Shown here piece after piece: positions 24,539-35,450 of a stretch of DNA of 64,000 nt; the first letter of the stretch is position 1, and the number at the start of each line of letters is the position of its first letter. The position numbers and the translations under genes are program-made. The notes under the pieces were generated by a model, which saw only the letters and a list, made by a program, of their open reading frames with translations, was not told the origin of the DNA and made no database searches. The DNA comes from Plotosus lineatus (Eukaryota > Chordata > Actinopteri > Siluriformes > Plotosidae): the NCBI GenBank assembly GCA_024760905.1, contig CM045746.1:12724466-12788465 (forward strand), given 5' to 3'.

Positions 24539-24830
24539 GTATACGTCAGTCGGGGGGGGTGAGATCCGACTTTGTGGATTTCAATGGTCACGTGGGGATC
24601 TTGGTCCCAATTAAATGTTCCGCAGTTAATTGGGACCGAGATCCCCCCGCGACCATCGAATTTTTTTTTGCATAATTGGCATAATTGGCCTTGTTTGTGT
24701 GGGATTTTCCTGAACTTTTCCCCCGATTCTTAATTTCCTTATTTTTTAATTCGATGCATATTAAAAAAAAAAAAAAATGTGATGCACTGAAGCCACATGA
24801 ATTGAAGCGCGAAGTAGTGAGGGATCCCTG
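24103..24830. mobile_element. TcM-1, folded-back copy
   Basis: Starts CAGGTATCCCTCGCAACTTA and ends AGTAGTGAGGGATCCCTG, both left-type termini, with TA flanks at 24101-24102 and 24831-24832. The centre near 24590-24640 is a palindrome where GGTCCCAATTAA meets TTAATTGGGACC. The copy is left half, right end, then inverted right end and inverted left end. An (AT)n tract lies at 24489-24533. Confidence 0.88.
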
Positions 24831-25127
24831 TATTTTTATTTTATTTTTTGCAAAGTCTAGATTAGTAGATTGGACTCCAACTTGAATGCTTGACCATCTT
24901 GTGTATGTGTCTGTGATCTAGCAGGTGCCAACGTTCATCATAAAATGTCAGGACAGCAGACTTCCCTGAGATTGAACACAGACTGCTGATTAAGGTAAGA
25001 TGAGTTTACTCGTGAGTTCCTCAGAACAGTGAACTTGTTGTCATGTGCATGTGAGTGTGTTTGGGCTCCATCAAAAGCGTCTGATGAGAAAAAAAAAATG
25101 TAAATAATTAATCTCTTTTGTATTAAT

Positions 25128-25345
25128 CATCACTGGACTCTTGGCACACTTTGAAAACATGAACATTTATGAAGCATGTGGCCACTGTTTCAGCAGCATA
25201 TGCTTCTGCATTAATAATGTATGCCAAGCCCGTGAGCAGCTTTATGCTTCTAGTCCTTTTCTGCACATTCCTGTGATGCATTTTATAACAACAGAGTCAG
25301 AGTCAGTTATTTACACTGAACTTTGTGGATGGGGTGGGGGGTATT
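25128..25345 (+). repeat. Unclassified repeat R2, copy 1
   Basis: GGACTCTTGGCACACTTT, then GTGGCCACTG, GCTTCTGCATTAATAATG and TTTACACTGAACTTTGTG. The order matches 30318-30535. Type unknown. Confidence 0.55.
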
Positions 25346-25349
25346 TATT

Positions 25350-26640
25350 TATTTAATTAATTATGCCTATCCCGGGAACACTACGCTTAAGGTACGGGTA
25401 CCCCCTGGGTGGAATATAGGTTAACCTGTACACACAACGTTGCCTGCTCATCAAACTGTTGGCTTTTAGGAAGTGCAAGGAAACCAAAGAGCCCTGCGGG
25501 CATTGTAAAATACATTAGTTAGAACAGCATGTTAGTTACCTAAGCTTAGCTTTGACCTAAGGAACCTTGCGCTGCGAGGAGGCAACACTGTGCTGCAGTA
25601 CCCCACCCTCAATTTCTCCCTATTTCCTTCACCTGCTGTTTCCCGCCGAGGTCATTCATCAGCTCCCGTTTCAAAGGGTGAAAGATAATATATGTTCCCA
25701 TTGAGACATAGGAGGCTAACTGTTATCCGCCATCTTCCACATACATTTAGCAACAGACACAGTGTGATTGACAGGTGAGAGCGTAGCACCACTCAGAGAG
25801 CACCTCATCTCCTGGTTGTGGATTCTGTTGTGCAAAACATGAAGAAATCCAAAATTTTTCAGAATTTTTGCATAATTGAGAAGTTGTTAAAGGAATAAAT
25901 TTCGAAGGTGATGTATGAACAGTTTTCTTACGGTCCAAATGCCAGAGTGTGTGGACATCTTCGACTAGTTTCAACATGTCCAGGAACCTGTATAAAACAA
26001 TGATTGATTCAAAAAAGAGCAGCAGCGAAGAAAGAGGAAGTGAATGATCCAGTCAGGCAGAAGACGAACAACCGTGGGCGAATGAAAATTAGCACTGTTG
26101 GTGCAGGATATGTCCTCACAAGCCAAACCAAAATTGAGTGTCTGCTACTCCAGTTACTGAACTGCACTGTGCATTCCAAACTTGTTCTATTTTGCTTGTA
26201 TGAAATGAATTAAAAAGAAAAAAACAGCAAGACCAGAGATACCTCAGGGTTATAGAGAAACTGAACTGGATTAATGATGGATCATTTTGGTTTCCAGCAG
26301 TCAATATTCTATTTTTTAATGTTATTGATTTTTTTTTTTGGTCTATGATTGTCTTATTTTGACTTATAGCAAAGCAGCCAGACATGACCTACCGCCTGTT
26401 ATATTTTATACTGTGTGATGCAGACTCATTGGGTTGTAAAATACACAGACTGTGTGTTCGAGAATTAACAATGAGAAAGAAAAGAGAATTACAGAACCAT
26501 CCTAACTCAGTAAAATCCATTAAATTGTCCTAAAGCGATGTGCCAGGTTCTGTAATTCCATTTCTTAGTATTTTAAGCAAAACAATGGCTTCCATTGCTT
26601 ACATGAATTAGTGTGTACAGCTTCCACCTATTTACATCTA
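25350..26640. other. No recognised feature
   Basis: About 1.3 kb with no family match or domain-like ORF. It ends at the TA of the next TcM-1. Confidence 0.45.
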
Positions 26641-27012
26641 CAGGGATCCCTCACTTAACTACCGCAGTTAATTGGGACCGAGATCCCCACACGACCGATG
26701 AATTCCGTGAAGTAGGATCAACCCCTCTGACTGACGTATATGTACATGTATATAATATCAATAAATACATGTTCAATGGTATAAATGCTGATAATAACAA
26801 TTAAACATTCAAAAATAATGCATAAGATGTAAATAAAATATAAATATACACACACATACAGACTCGTGCACGCATACACAAATGTGCACCTCAAATATAA
26901 ATGTAAATAGTTTTGATGGGGGCTTTGGGTTGTTTTTTGTTTTTGTTTGTTTGGGGTTTTTTTTTTGCATAATTGGCCTTGCTTTTGCGGAATTTTCCTT
27001 AACTTTTTCCCC

Positions 27013-28148
27013 CTTCTTCTTTTCCTTTCGGCTTTTCCCTTCAGGGGTTGCCACAGAAAATCATCTGCCTCCATCTCACCCTATCCTCTGCATCTTTTAC
27101 TCTTACTCCAACTACCTTCATGCCCTTCTTCACCACATCCATAAATCTTTTCTTTGGTCTTCCTCTAGGCCTTTTGCCTGGTAGTTCCAACCTCAGCAAC
27201 CTACTACCAATATACTCACTATCCTGCCCCTTACATGTCCAAACCATCTCAATCTAGCCTCTCTGACTTTGTCTCCAAAACCTCTTACATGCGCTGTCCC
27301 TCTGATGTACTCATTACTGATCCTATCCATCCTCGTTACTCCCAAAGAGAACCTCAACATTTCCATCTCTGCTACCTCCGGCTCTGCCTCCTGTCTTTTC
27401 CCCAGTGCCACTGTTTCTAAACCATACAACATCATTGGCCTCAACACCGTCTTGTACACTTTTCCTTTCATTCTTGCTGATACCTTCCTATCACACATCA
27501 CACAGGACACTTTTCTTCAACCATTCCAACCTGCCTGCACACGCTTCTTCACCTCTTTTCCACACTCTCCATTGCTCTGGATTGTTGAGGCTAAGCACTT
27601 AAAATCCTCCACCTTCTTTCTCTCTGCTCCCTGTAACCTCACCGTTCCTCTTGGGTCCTTGTCATTCACACACATGTATTCTGTCTTACTGAGGATAACC
27701 TTCATTCCCCTCCTTTCCAGGGCATCCCTCCACCTCTCTAGATTTTCTAGACAAAGTCATCTGCAAACATCATAGTCCATGGAGATTCTTGTCTAACCTC
27801 ATCTGTCAGTCTGTCCATCACCATAGCAAACAAGAAGAGGCTCAGAGCTGACCCTTGATGCAGTCCCACCTCCACCTTGAACTCTTCTGTCACACCGACA
27901 GCAAACCTCACCACTGTCTTACATCTCTCATACATGTCCTGCACCATTCTAACATACTTCTCTGCCATTCCAGACTTCCTCATACAATACCACAGTTCCT
28001 CTCTCGGCATCCTGTCATATGCTTTCTCCAGATCTATAAAGGCACAATGCAGCTCCCTCTGGCCTTCTCTGTACTTCTCTATTAACATCCTCAAATCAAA
28101 CACTACATCTGTGGTGCCCTTTCTTGGCATGAAACCAAACCATTGTTC
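27013..28148 (-). mobile_element. RTE LINE, 5'-truncated insertion
   Basis: Exact 16-bp target duplications CCTTAACTTTTTCCCC flank it (26997-27012 and 28149-28164). The 5' end (28148) is truncated inside the reverse transcriptase. The 3' end at 27013-27065 carries CTTTTCCTTTCGGC and TTGCCACAG, the tail shared with SINE-B. Confidence 0.93.
27041..28130 (-). pseudogene. RTE reverse transcriptase fragment, frameshifted
   Basis: From 28130: MPRKGTTDVVFDLRMLIEKY, then CAFIDLEKAYDR (first catalytic Asp box), VGLHQGSALS, and MMFADDFV, the intact FADD catalytic box near 27760. A deletion of roughly 45 bases follows at about 27747. The C-terminal part continues in other frames: EYMCVNDKDPRGTVRLQG (27517-27705) and NEYIRGTAHVRGFGDKVR (27193-27510). 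It is better preserved than the 3.3-7.8 kb copy at the catalytic box. It cannot work without the endonuclease and with the frame changes. Confidence 0.9.
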
Positions 28149-28457
28149 CCTTAACTTTTTCCCCTATTCTTCCTTAATTTCCTTATTTTTTAATTTGATG
28201 AATATTTAAAAAAACCACACAATACACTTAAGCCGCATTAATTGAAAGGCGAAGTAGCGAGGGATCACTGTATTTATAATCTTGCTCATCACTTGTAGTT
28301 GACTGAAATCATTAATTAAAATGGTATGTATTATACCATGACCTTTGATTATATATGAACTAATAGCTCGTGAAATGTTAGTGAAGCAGGCTGTCAGCCA
28401 TATCTGATCAGATTAGAATATTTTCTTGTAAACACCATAAAGGTTAGGTTGCTATGT

Positions 28458-28625
28458 TTTCACAGCCTGTCTGCTGCCATACCTTTTGTTAATACTCTAG
28501 CAGTTCTTTATGGATTTATTTTATATTTATGTTGAATGGTCCTTATGGCACGGCCTACAACCCTATAGAGACTGGGGAGACCTTTTTTTTGTCAAGAACA
28601 CAGAGGTCAATTCAACAAAAAAGTC
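28458..28625 (+). repeat. Unclassified repeat R1, copy 2
   Basis: Partner of 18912-19085. Shares GTTTTCACAG, TTTATTTTATATTTATGTT and AGAGGTCAATTCAAC. Confidence 0.55.
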
Positions 28626-28708
28626 CATTAACATTCTAGAGGGTGCAGTTGAATGCATTTTTAGTTCTTTCCACTGTATTGTAAGAAATTTTATTAGCTT
28701 TGTCAAGG

Positions 28709-29036
28709 GTGGCATGGTGGGGTAGTGGTTAGCACGTCCTCTTCACAGCAAAGATTCCATGGTTCAAGACCCGTGCTTGTTGAAGGAGTTTTTTTTTATG
28801 TAGTTTGCACAATCTCCCTGTGCTTGAGTCGGTTTCCTCTCAAAGTCAAAAGACATGTACATAAGGCAAATTCACAGTTTAAAATTTCCCGAGGTTTAAG
28901 TGTGAGTCTCTGTCTTTGTGTGTTAGCCTTGTGATGGACTGGCGAGCTGTTCAGAATGTACTGTACCTTTGCCCACTGTTCGTTCAAATGGGCTCCAGCC
29001 TCCTTGTAGGCTCAAGCAGTACAGAAAAAGAAAGGA
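28709..29036 (+). mobile_element. SINE-A, full length
   Basis: Head GGTGGCATGGTGGGGTAGTG with B-box-like TGGTTCAAGACCC. The body has CGGTTTCCTCTCAAAGTC. The tail has GGCGAGCTGTTCAGAATG, and it ends in a GAAAGGAAG-type tail. Confidence 0.87.
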
Positions 29037-29385
29037 AGAAATTAATTTATTTATTTTTCATTCATTTGCTTAACAGTTTTTTTCTTTTGAGTGTTACATG
29101 TCTCTGAGAGTTTTTCTCAGCTGACTCTGGGTGAAGGTGAGGCACATCCTGAACAGGTCACTGGCTAATAGCACTGTGTGGATAATTGTGTATGTTTTGG
29201 TCTGTTTAGCCAACTCATTTGGAAATTGAAAAAACTGAACTCTGTTGACATGTTTTTGTACATGCTACAAGAAACACAAGAAAAACAACCTAGAACAAAA
29301 TTGAAATGTTTTTTTTTTTTTTTTCAAAATTGTTTGAAGCATTATCAAGGCTGAAAAATATTTTTTAATCCTGATAATGGACCAA

Positions 29386-29625
29386 CCCCAGTGCAGCTAA
29401 CTGGGTTATCAAAGGCCGGCCATGTCTCTCACTGTCTATGGTGAGAGGCATGTAAAAGAACCATTGCTGACTTTTGTCAACAGAAGGCTGCATAGTTTCT
29501 GCCCTGTGATGGTCTGGCAAGTTGTTCAGGGTATACTTTGCCCTCGCCAGAGTTGGCTGAGATGGGCACCAGCCTCCCTGCGACCGTAATTAGGATTAAG
29601 CAGTTCAGAAAGTGAATGAATGAAT
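29386..29625 (+). mobile_element. SINE-C, 5'-truncated
   Basis: Starts CCCCAGTGCAGCTAACTGG inside the SINE-B front half. It switches near 29500-29510 (TTTCTGCCCTGTGATGG) to the SINE-A tail and ends (GAAT)n. Duplications GATAATGGACCAA (29373-29385) and GATAGTGGACCAA (29626-29638) differ at one base. Confidence 0.9.
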
Positions 29626-29675
29626 GATAGTGGACCAATCAGATCATGCCCTTTCTGTGTAGTATATAATGTTAT

Positions 29676-29934
29676 ATCTTCTTTTAGTTTTGGCTTTTTC
29701 CCTTTTCTCAGGAGTCGCCACAGCAAATCATCTGATTCGCACATTTGATTTTGGAAAAGGTTTTTACGTTGGATGCCCTTCCTGACACAACTCTTTTAGC
29801 AAGGGGCGGAAACATGCTGATGGCTTTGCAGCTACTCTTTACGAAAGTCAGAAATGGTTCTTTTACATGAACCTCTCACCATAGACAGTGAGAGACATGG
29901 CCGGCCTTTGATAACCCAGTTAGCTGCACTGGGG
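29676..29934 (-). mobile_element. SINE-B, 5'-truncated
   Basis: Minus-strand copy cut at CCCCAGTGCAGC. The RTE-like tail is at 29690-29745. Flanks AGTATATAATGTTAT (29661-29675) and AGTATATGATGTTAC (29935-29949) match at 13 of 15. It lies 50 bases from a SINE-C, giving a useful side-by-side comparison. Confidence 0.88.
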
Positions 29935-30052
29935 AGTATATGATGTTACATAATGACTATTATTCAATATACAGTATGTGGCTTCAAATATATTCATTCA
30001 TTCATTCTTTTTCTCTTACTCACACGCTTGAAATATATAGTATTGGTAATCA

Positions 30053-30084
30053 TGTGTGTGTGTGTGTGTGTGTGTGCGTGTGTG

Positions 30085-30137
<53 letters not shown>
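30053..30137. repeat. (GT)n then (AT)n
   Basis: About 30 bases of GT followed by about 50 bases of AT, ending directly at an RTE 3' tail. Confidence 0.95.
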
Positions 30138-30139
<2 letters not shown>

Positions 30140-30198
30140 TCTTTTCCTTTCGGGTTTTCCCTTCAGAGGTCGCCACAGCGAATCCTCTGCCTCCATCA
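30138..30198 (-). mobile_element. RTE LINE 3'-tail fragment
   Basis: Sixty bases matching the RTE end: CTTTTCCTTTCGGGTTTTCC, GGTCGCCACAGCGAATCC and CTGCCTCCATC. A very short 5'-truncated insertion. Like the 3.3-kb copy, it is joined to an (AT)n tract at the 3' side. Confidence 0.82.
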
Positions 30199-30317
30199 TA
30201 TATATGTATTATCCATAACTCATATCTTACTTAACTTGATGTAAGAGAAGATGTGAGACAAGTTTTTATTGTACACAATCATTCTGCTTGTATAAAAGGA
30301 AACCAGCTCTTTGGTAT

Positions 30318-30535
30318 TAACTACCGCAGTGGTCTCTTGGCACGCTGTAAGAATGCACACGTCCAGGTTGCACATTTCTGCACCAGGTGGCCAAGGCTTC
30401 ACTGCCATATGGTTCTGCTTCAATAATGACATTTCACAGAAGTCATTTTGAGCCTCCAATGTATGCACTTTTTCTTGTACTCTGTAAAATGAGAAAAAGA
30501 GTGCTATTTACATTCAACTTTGTGATTGTGAGGCA
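30318..30535 (+). repeat. Unclassified repeat R2, copy 2
   Basis: Partner of 25128-25345: TGGTCTCTTGGCACGC, GGTGGCCAAGGCTTCACTG, TTTACATTCAACTTTGTG. Confidence 0.55.
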
Positions 30536-30837
30536 TATATTGTGTTTTCTTGTGTATGGCTCTCAACGCTTTCCTGTAGAAATGCCATGATAAATTTGTG
30601 CTTGGATTTTTTTTTTGCAATATAACACTATATACCTTTATGGCAATTGTGGTGGAGCATTTCATTTCTACATAAATATTAATATGAATTTGTCATTTTC
30701 TCAACAACTGTTTGGACATGAAAATGAAAAATAACCGATGGAGGGAATAGAATAGAAGCAATATTAAGTTCGAAAATAAACAAACAATACTTAGGATTCA
30801 GGAATCTGCTCCATGTGACGGTATTTTCAAATAAATC

Positions 30838-31185
30838 TGGCACAGTGAAGTAATAGTTCGCACAGCCACGTCACATCAAGAAAGTCCTGGGTTTGAGTCC
30901 TGGGCGTAAGCATTTCTGTGTGGAGTTTGCACTTTTTCCCTTGTGCCTGTGTAGGCTTCCTCCAGGTACTCCAGTTTTTTCTACAATGCAAATAAGCACA
31001 CATTAAGCTAATTGTGTTTTCATGTGAATCTGAATGATTGGGTTTGTTGGCACTACGATGGCCTGGCGAGCTGAACAGGATGTATTCCACTTTCACTCCA
31101 TCTTGGTTGAGATAGGCTCCAGCCTCCTCACGACCATAATGGGATTTTGTGGTTTCGGCAAATGGATGAGTGAGTGACAGGAATA
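30838..31185 (+). mobile_element. SINE-A, diverged
   Basis: Head near CACAGTGAAGTAATAG with B-box-like TGGGTTTGAGTCC. Body CCAGGTACTCCAG, tail GGCCTGGCGAGCTGAACAGG and GATAGGCTCCAGCC, ending (GAGT)n. Confidence 0.82.
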
Positions 31186-31450
31186 GGTGTGCATTACAGC
31201 GAATCACAGGTGAGGACATTGTTGGACATGATATGGGTCCATTGCTGCTGACTGGAAATGCCTCTTCATGTCCATGGAACTAGTTTTGAAACAAACTGCA
31301 CCTTGTCACATGGCACATTATAATGCGAAAAGTGGACAGTGTAAGAAATTGTGGACATTAAATGGACATATGTTAATACTGACAATGCTCAGGCTGTGGG
31401 ATTGAGAGGTTTCAAAAGTGGTTTACAGCAGTGGTATATTCAATGACAGT

Positions 31451-31512
31451 GACTTTAAAGCACTTCTGTAAGTCACGCTGGATAAGAGCATCTGCTAAAC
31501 GCTGTAAATGCA
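31451..31512 (+). mobile_element. Fragment of a second tRNA-type fish SINE
   Basis: TAAGTCACGCTGGATAAGAG and ATCTGCTAAACGCTG are a phrase I recognise from a widespread fish repeat. It appears again in reverse at 39.2 kb (CATTTGGCAGATACGCTTAT). Confidence 0.65.
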
Positions 31513-31514
31513 AA

Positions 31515-31685
31515 TGGTCACGATCCCTGTTCCTGAACATCTACATTACTTCAAGTTTTTATCCCCAACTAAAATCTAACACACTGCTTTTAACTGATCA
31601 AGAACTTGAGACAAGGATTATATGGTCAGTTGAGCATGATTAGAATTAGAGTGGAGGGAGATAGATTTTCAGGAACAGGGTTAGT
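31515..31685. mobile_element. hAT-like MITE, diverged
   Basis: GATCCCTGTTCCTGAAC at the left pairs with TTTTCAGGAACAGGGTT at the right. The interior has GATTAGAATTAGAGTGGAGG, similar to the interior of the 45.2-kb element. The superfamily is an inference. Confidence 0.55.
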
Positions 31686-31760
31686 CTGAAATGATGATCA
31701 GCAAAAAGCAGACCGAGGCTCGGACACCTATCAATAGAGACATCTTTTGCAGTTTTTATG

Positions 31761-31761
<1 letters not shown>

Positions 31762-31824
<63 letters not shown>

Positions 31825-31848
31825 ATGTATGTATATTGTATGTATATA
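31762..31848. repeat. (AT)n with ATGT variants
   Basis: AT microsatellite ending at the TA of a TcM-1 copy. Confidence 0.95.
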
Positions 31849-32350
31849 CAGTGATCCCTCGCTACTTCGTGCTTCAGTTTCTGCGGCTTCAGTGCATCAC
31901 AGGTTTTTCAAAAATATTCATTAAAAATTTTTAAAAATAAGGAAATTAAGGAAAAATAGGCGAGAAAGTTAATGAAAATGCTGCAAAACAAGGACAGTTA
32001 TACAAAAACCCCAAACAAACAAAAACAAAAAGAAGACCCAAAATCTCCCAATAAAACTACTTACATTTTTATGTGAGGTGTGCGCCTGAGTGTGTGCACA
32101 CGTGTCAATGTGTGTACGTATTTATATTTTATTTACATCTTATGTGAAGGAAATCCGATGTTATTATTTTTCAATAACAGTACATCTAAAGATGGTTTAT
32201 TTCTCCAGTTCCATTGGAAATTGCTCATTTTTAAATGATCAAGTTTCAACGTATTAACGAAAGGCATGCTGTGCCTTTAACATCTTTAACATCTACAAAA
32301 CAACTAACTTCACATCCACAAGTCAAGTTAGGTTATGTTATCACTTATGT

Positions 32351-32593
32351 GGGGCCGTTGGTGTAGTGGTCAGGGTACTGGGCTCACGATCGGGAGGTTG
32401 TGTGTTCAAATCCCAGTTAGACCCCCACTGTGCTAAGACTCCCGGGCAAAGCCTTAACCACAAGTGTGCATCTGTTCACCCAGTAGTATAAATGGGTTCC
32501 AGTAAAAATATACTGGGAGGGTGACCTGCGATGGACTTGCGTCCCATCCAGGGGGAAATGTACTCCTAGTCGTGTCACGCTATGGAAACTGGG
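32351..32593 (+). mobile_element. SINE-T
   Basis: Clean head GGGGCCGTTGGTGTAGTGG (A box) with GTGTGTTCAAATCCC (B box). The body has CACCCAGTAGTATAAATGG and GTCCCATCCAGGGGG. The tail is partly replaced near 32590. Confidence 0.88.
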
Positions 32594-32603
32594 TTACAAA
32601 CAT

Positions 32604-32721
32604 CAGTTCATTTTCTGTAACCGCTTAATTCTAATTAGGGTCGCGGGGAGGCTGGCGCCCATCCCAGCCAACTTCGGGCAAGGGCAGAGTACACCCTGGA
32701 CAGCTCGCCAGGCCATCGCAG
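32604..32721 (-). mobile_element. SINE-A tail, 5'-truncated
   Basis: Reads TTTTCTGTAACCGCTTAATT, GGTCGCGGGGAGGCTGG and CAGCTCGCCAGGCC. GTTACAAACAT occurs on both sides (32593-32603 and 32722-32732), a good 11-bp target duplication. Confidence 0.85.
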
Positions 32722-32760
32722 GGTTACAAACATTAACCGTGGAAAGTGAGGGACCATAAA

Positions 32761-34496
32761 CAGTAGGCCCTCAACATTCGCGGGGGTTCGGTTCCGAGCC
32801 CTCCCGCGAATCGAGATAATCCGAGAGTTCTGTACCTGGAAGTAAAACCCCCCTTTTTCACATCACATGCGTGAATGAGCAGCCGGAAGTAAAATACTAT
32901 GTATCTATTACATGCGCTAAAATATGCTTCTTAAACACATTCTATAGACAGTTTTACTCATTAATACAGTATTAATGTAGTAAAATATAGTAATGATTAA
33001 GAAAAACTTTTCAATTTTTACTCTTATTTTTATTGATGATAAAATATAAACATTATACAGCATATACTCTTGTAAAGCACTTGTTTTAAAGTCTTTTTCA
33101 ATTATTATTCCAGTACAGTACCCAAGTTAATTCTGAGAATGTTTATGTGTGAGATTTTATGTTCTGTAGCATGTTTAACAAATGATACCAAAAGGATAAA
33201 CTTTATTTCGCTTCATGTCCTTTTACATTGAACTTGGAGTGACGTCTCCAAGATGGCGCTGCCTAGAGGTCGACGTCGCGGAGTTCTTAGAGTCAAATTG
33301 TTTCTTTGTTCGTTTTAATTTGTTTTATTTGTTTGTTCATGTTTTGTACTATGCTCGTCTATCATTGGTCGATCCGACTACAGCTATGAGCAGCTTCAGC
33401 TTCGCAACAACTAAGCATGCAACAACTTCTATCTTGAGCTTATATGCTATGGGAGCTCAATGCTAACCGCACCCCAGCTAAGCCCAGGCGGAGATCTCAG
33501 AGGCTTGGTTAGCACTTCCGGCCATACTACTTGAAAATGTTCAGTCTCTGCGAAACAAGATGGACGAGCTTCATGCTCAGATTGCAGCGTAGAGGGATCT
33601 ACAGGACTGTGTTTCTGTGAAACATGGTTCGAGGAGAGTACACCCGATGAAGCGATTACTCCAGCCAGCTACACGGCCTTCATCACCTGCAATCCCAAGC
33701 GCCGGAGCCGTCGTTCGGCCCCTTCCCGCCTGGGCTTCTTGTCAGCTGGGGTGCGGCTTGCATTGAGCTGCCTACTATAGCATATTAGCTTTGCTAGCCG
33801 CATCCCGGCTAACAAGCCCAGTTGAGCGTGCTTAGTTATACACGCCCGAAGATACTCCGATCTTATAGCTGTAGTAGAGTCGACCGGTTGTAGACGAGCA
33901 TAGTGCAAAACATGAACAAACAAAACAACAAATAAAACAAATTAAAATGAACAAAGAAACAATTTGACTCTGAGAACTCCACGACATCGCCCTCTGGGCA
34001 GCGCCATCTTGGAGACGTCACTCCAAATTCAATGTAAAAGGACATGAAGAGTACTGTAATAAAGTTTATTTTTTGGTATCATTTATTAAACATGCTACAG
34101 AACATAAAATCTCACGCATAAACATGAACTTAGGTGCTGTACTGGAATAATAATTGAAAAATATTTGAATACAACAGTTCAGAGAAAACCGTCGTTTCTC
34201 AGGAGAAAGTCTTATTTCTTCAGAAGAGACATCCAGCGTTTTCTATCGCTTAGCCAGAGAAGACGCACTGCGTTTGAGTGGTATCATAGAGCTTAACTGG
34301 TAATTAAAACACACACAAAAAAGAGGCTCATTGAAAACTTGTGCGTGAATGAGGAAAACGGGGCGGGACATGAGCTCAACCAATCAGGAGAAAGGAGGAC
34401 AGCCATTGGCTGAATTTGAATCACGTGCTGGTTGCTCAGCAGTCAGCCAATACTCAAACCGTGGGTGCAAAACCGCGAATAGTCAAGGACCTACTG
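32761..34496. mobile_element. TcM-3 pogo/Tigger-like element with fold-back interior
   Basis: Left end CAGTAGGCCCTCAACATTCG pairs with right end GAATAGTCAAGGACCTACTG. TA follows the right end; the left flank is AA. Interior arms of roughly 370-420 bases (about 33100-33475 and 33745-34170) are inverted copies of each other. CCAAT boxes sit near the right end (ACCAATCAGG 34379, GCCATTGGCTG 34402). No transposase ORF. A second copy of the right part is at 46.7-47.5 kb. Confidence 0.82.
33225..33744 (+). pseudogene. L2/CR1-like LINE 5' end captured in TcM-3
   Basis: CTCCAAGATGGCGCTGCC near 33247 resembles the CAAGATGGCG at the start of the LINE at 51.4 kb, a YY1-type promoter motif in such elements. 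Downstream, 33530-33589 reads LENVQSLRNKMDELHAQ. In another frame CETWFEESTPDEAI matches the endonuclease start (CFSETWLNELTPDS) of the 51.4-kb LINE. The reading is broken by a stop at 33590 and a frameshift. Confidence 0.65.
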
Positions 34497-34499
34497 TAT

Positions 34500-35450
34500 A
34501 TAAATAAACATTTTGATGTTATGGATTTGTATGAGTGCTTATTTATGTATTACCTCGCTGCTACATGATTGGCTGACTGATTATGACATGGATGTTTTGG
34601 TGTACAATCATTGGCTGACATTGCATTTTGACACTGGAGGTATTTCGTGTCAAACTTTTTGTCACCTTGTAGTTTTTGCAGGTGGTGGTGATGGTGGTAT
34701 TGATGTGGTAGTTGGCACCAAAGGTCTTAATCCGCAGTTAGCGATAAGATTCACATGAAACTCGGTGGACTTGTTCTTGTGTACAATAACTCGAATAGCT
34801 TGTGTATAATAGCTAGAATCCTATTGAGCCCAATTTTGGATCTCTGAGCCGTAAAGAAAATTGTAATATCATAAAAGAAAAAAATAGGGCATAGGGGTCC
34901 AGATGGTCCCACTAAAAGGACCATTTCATAAAATGCCAATATAGAACAAGCAAGTTCAAAAGCCCCAGCTTCTGCCAAGTAAACCTAATATACAGTTTTG
35001 TATCCATCACCTTGAAATGTAAGTCAAGGTCAGTCACACTCAAACTCATCCTAGCACTCATAGTAGTGAGCCAGTGTAACAAGTTTGAAGCCTCAGCTTC
35101 AGCATACAGCAAGTAAATGCCTGGAAAATAAAGTGTGATGGTCGGAACTCATTCCTCTAGCTCCTGGGACACGTTGTGGGCGACAGCTGAAAAGTCTAAC
35201 TTATTCATGGTGCGTGGACAGAATTGAACTAAATTTGGCAACATTATATTTCGTGACATTATGAACAATCGTGCAGTTTTGAAATTTGTGCGACCCGAAT
35301 GAAGAGTCATTACATCACGGTCATATTATTGTATTTCTCCACACAAACCTTTGTCAGTTTTTTCTTCTTGACCTCGTGAACAAGTCTCTGGAGCCAGATT
35401 TTTGATTCTCAAACCAGAAACAGAATTATCAGCATTACCAGTAGGCAGTT
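34500..35450. other. No recognised feature
   Basis: No family match or convincing ORF. A GGTGGT-rich patch lies at 34681-34712. Confidence 0.4.

Larger units (their letters stand above)
26641..28270 (-). mobile_element. TcM-1, split by an RTE insertion
   Basis: Right-type end CAGGGATCCCTCACTTAAC at 26641 and left-type end AGTAGCGAGGGATCACTG at 28270, with TA on both sides. Removing the RTE at 27013-28148 restores a contiguous family member of about 500 bases. Confidence 0.92.
31849..32752 (+). mobile_element. TcM-1, interrupted by SINEs
   Basis: Left half is clear from CAGTGATCCCTCGCTACTTC (31849) to TTATATTTTATTTACATC (about 32142). The right terminus reappears as TAACCGTGGAAAGTGAGGG at 32732-32750. 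Between them lie about 200 unrecognised bases, a SINE-T and a SINE-A fragment. Confidence 0.75.
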
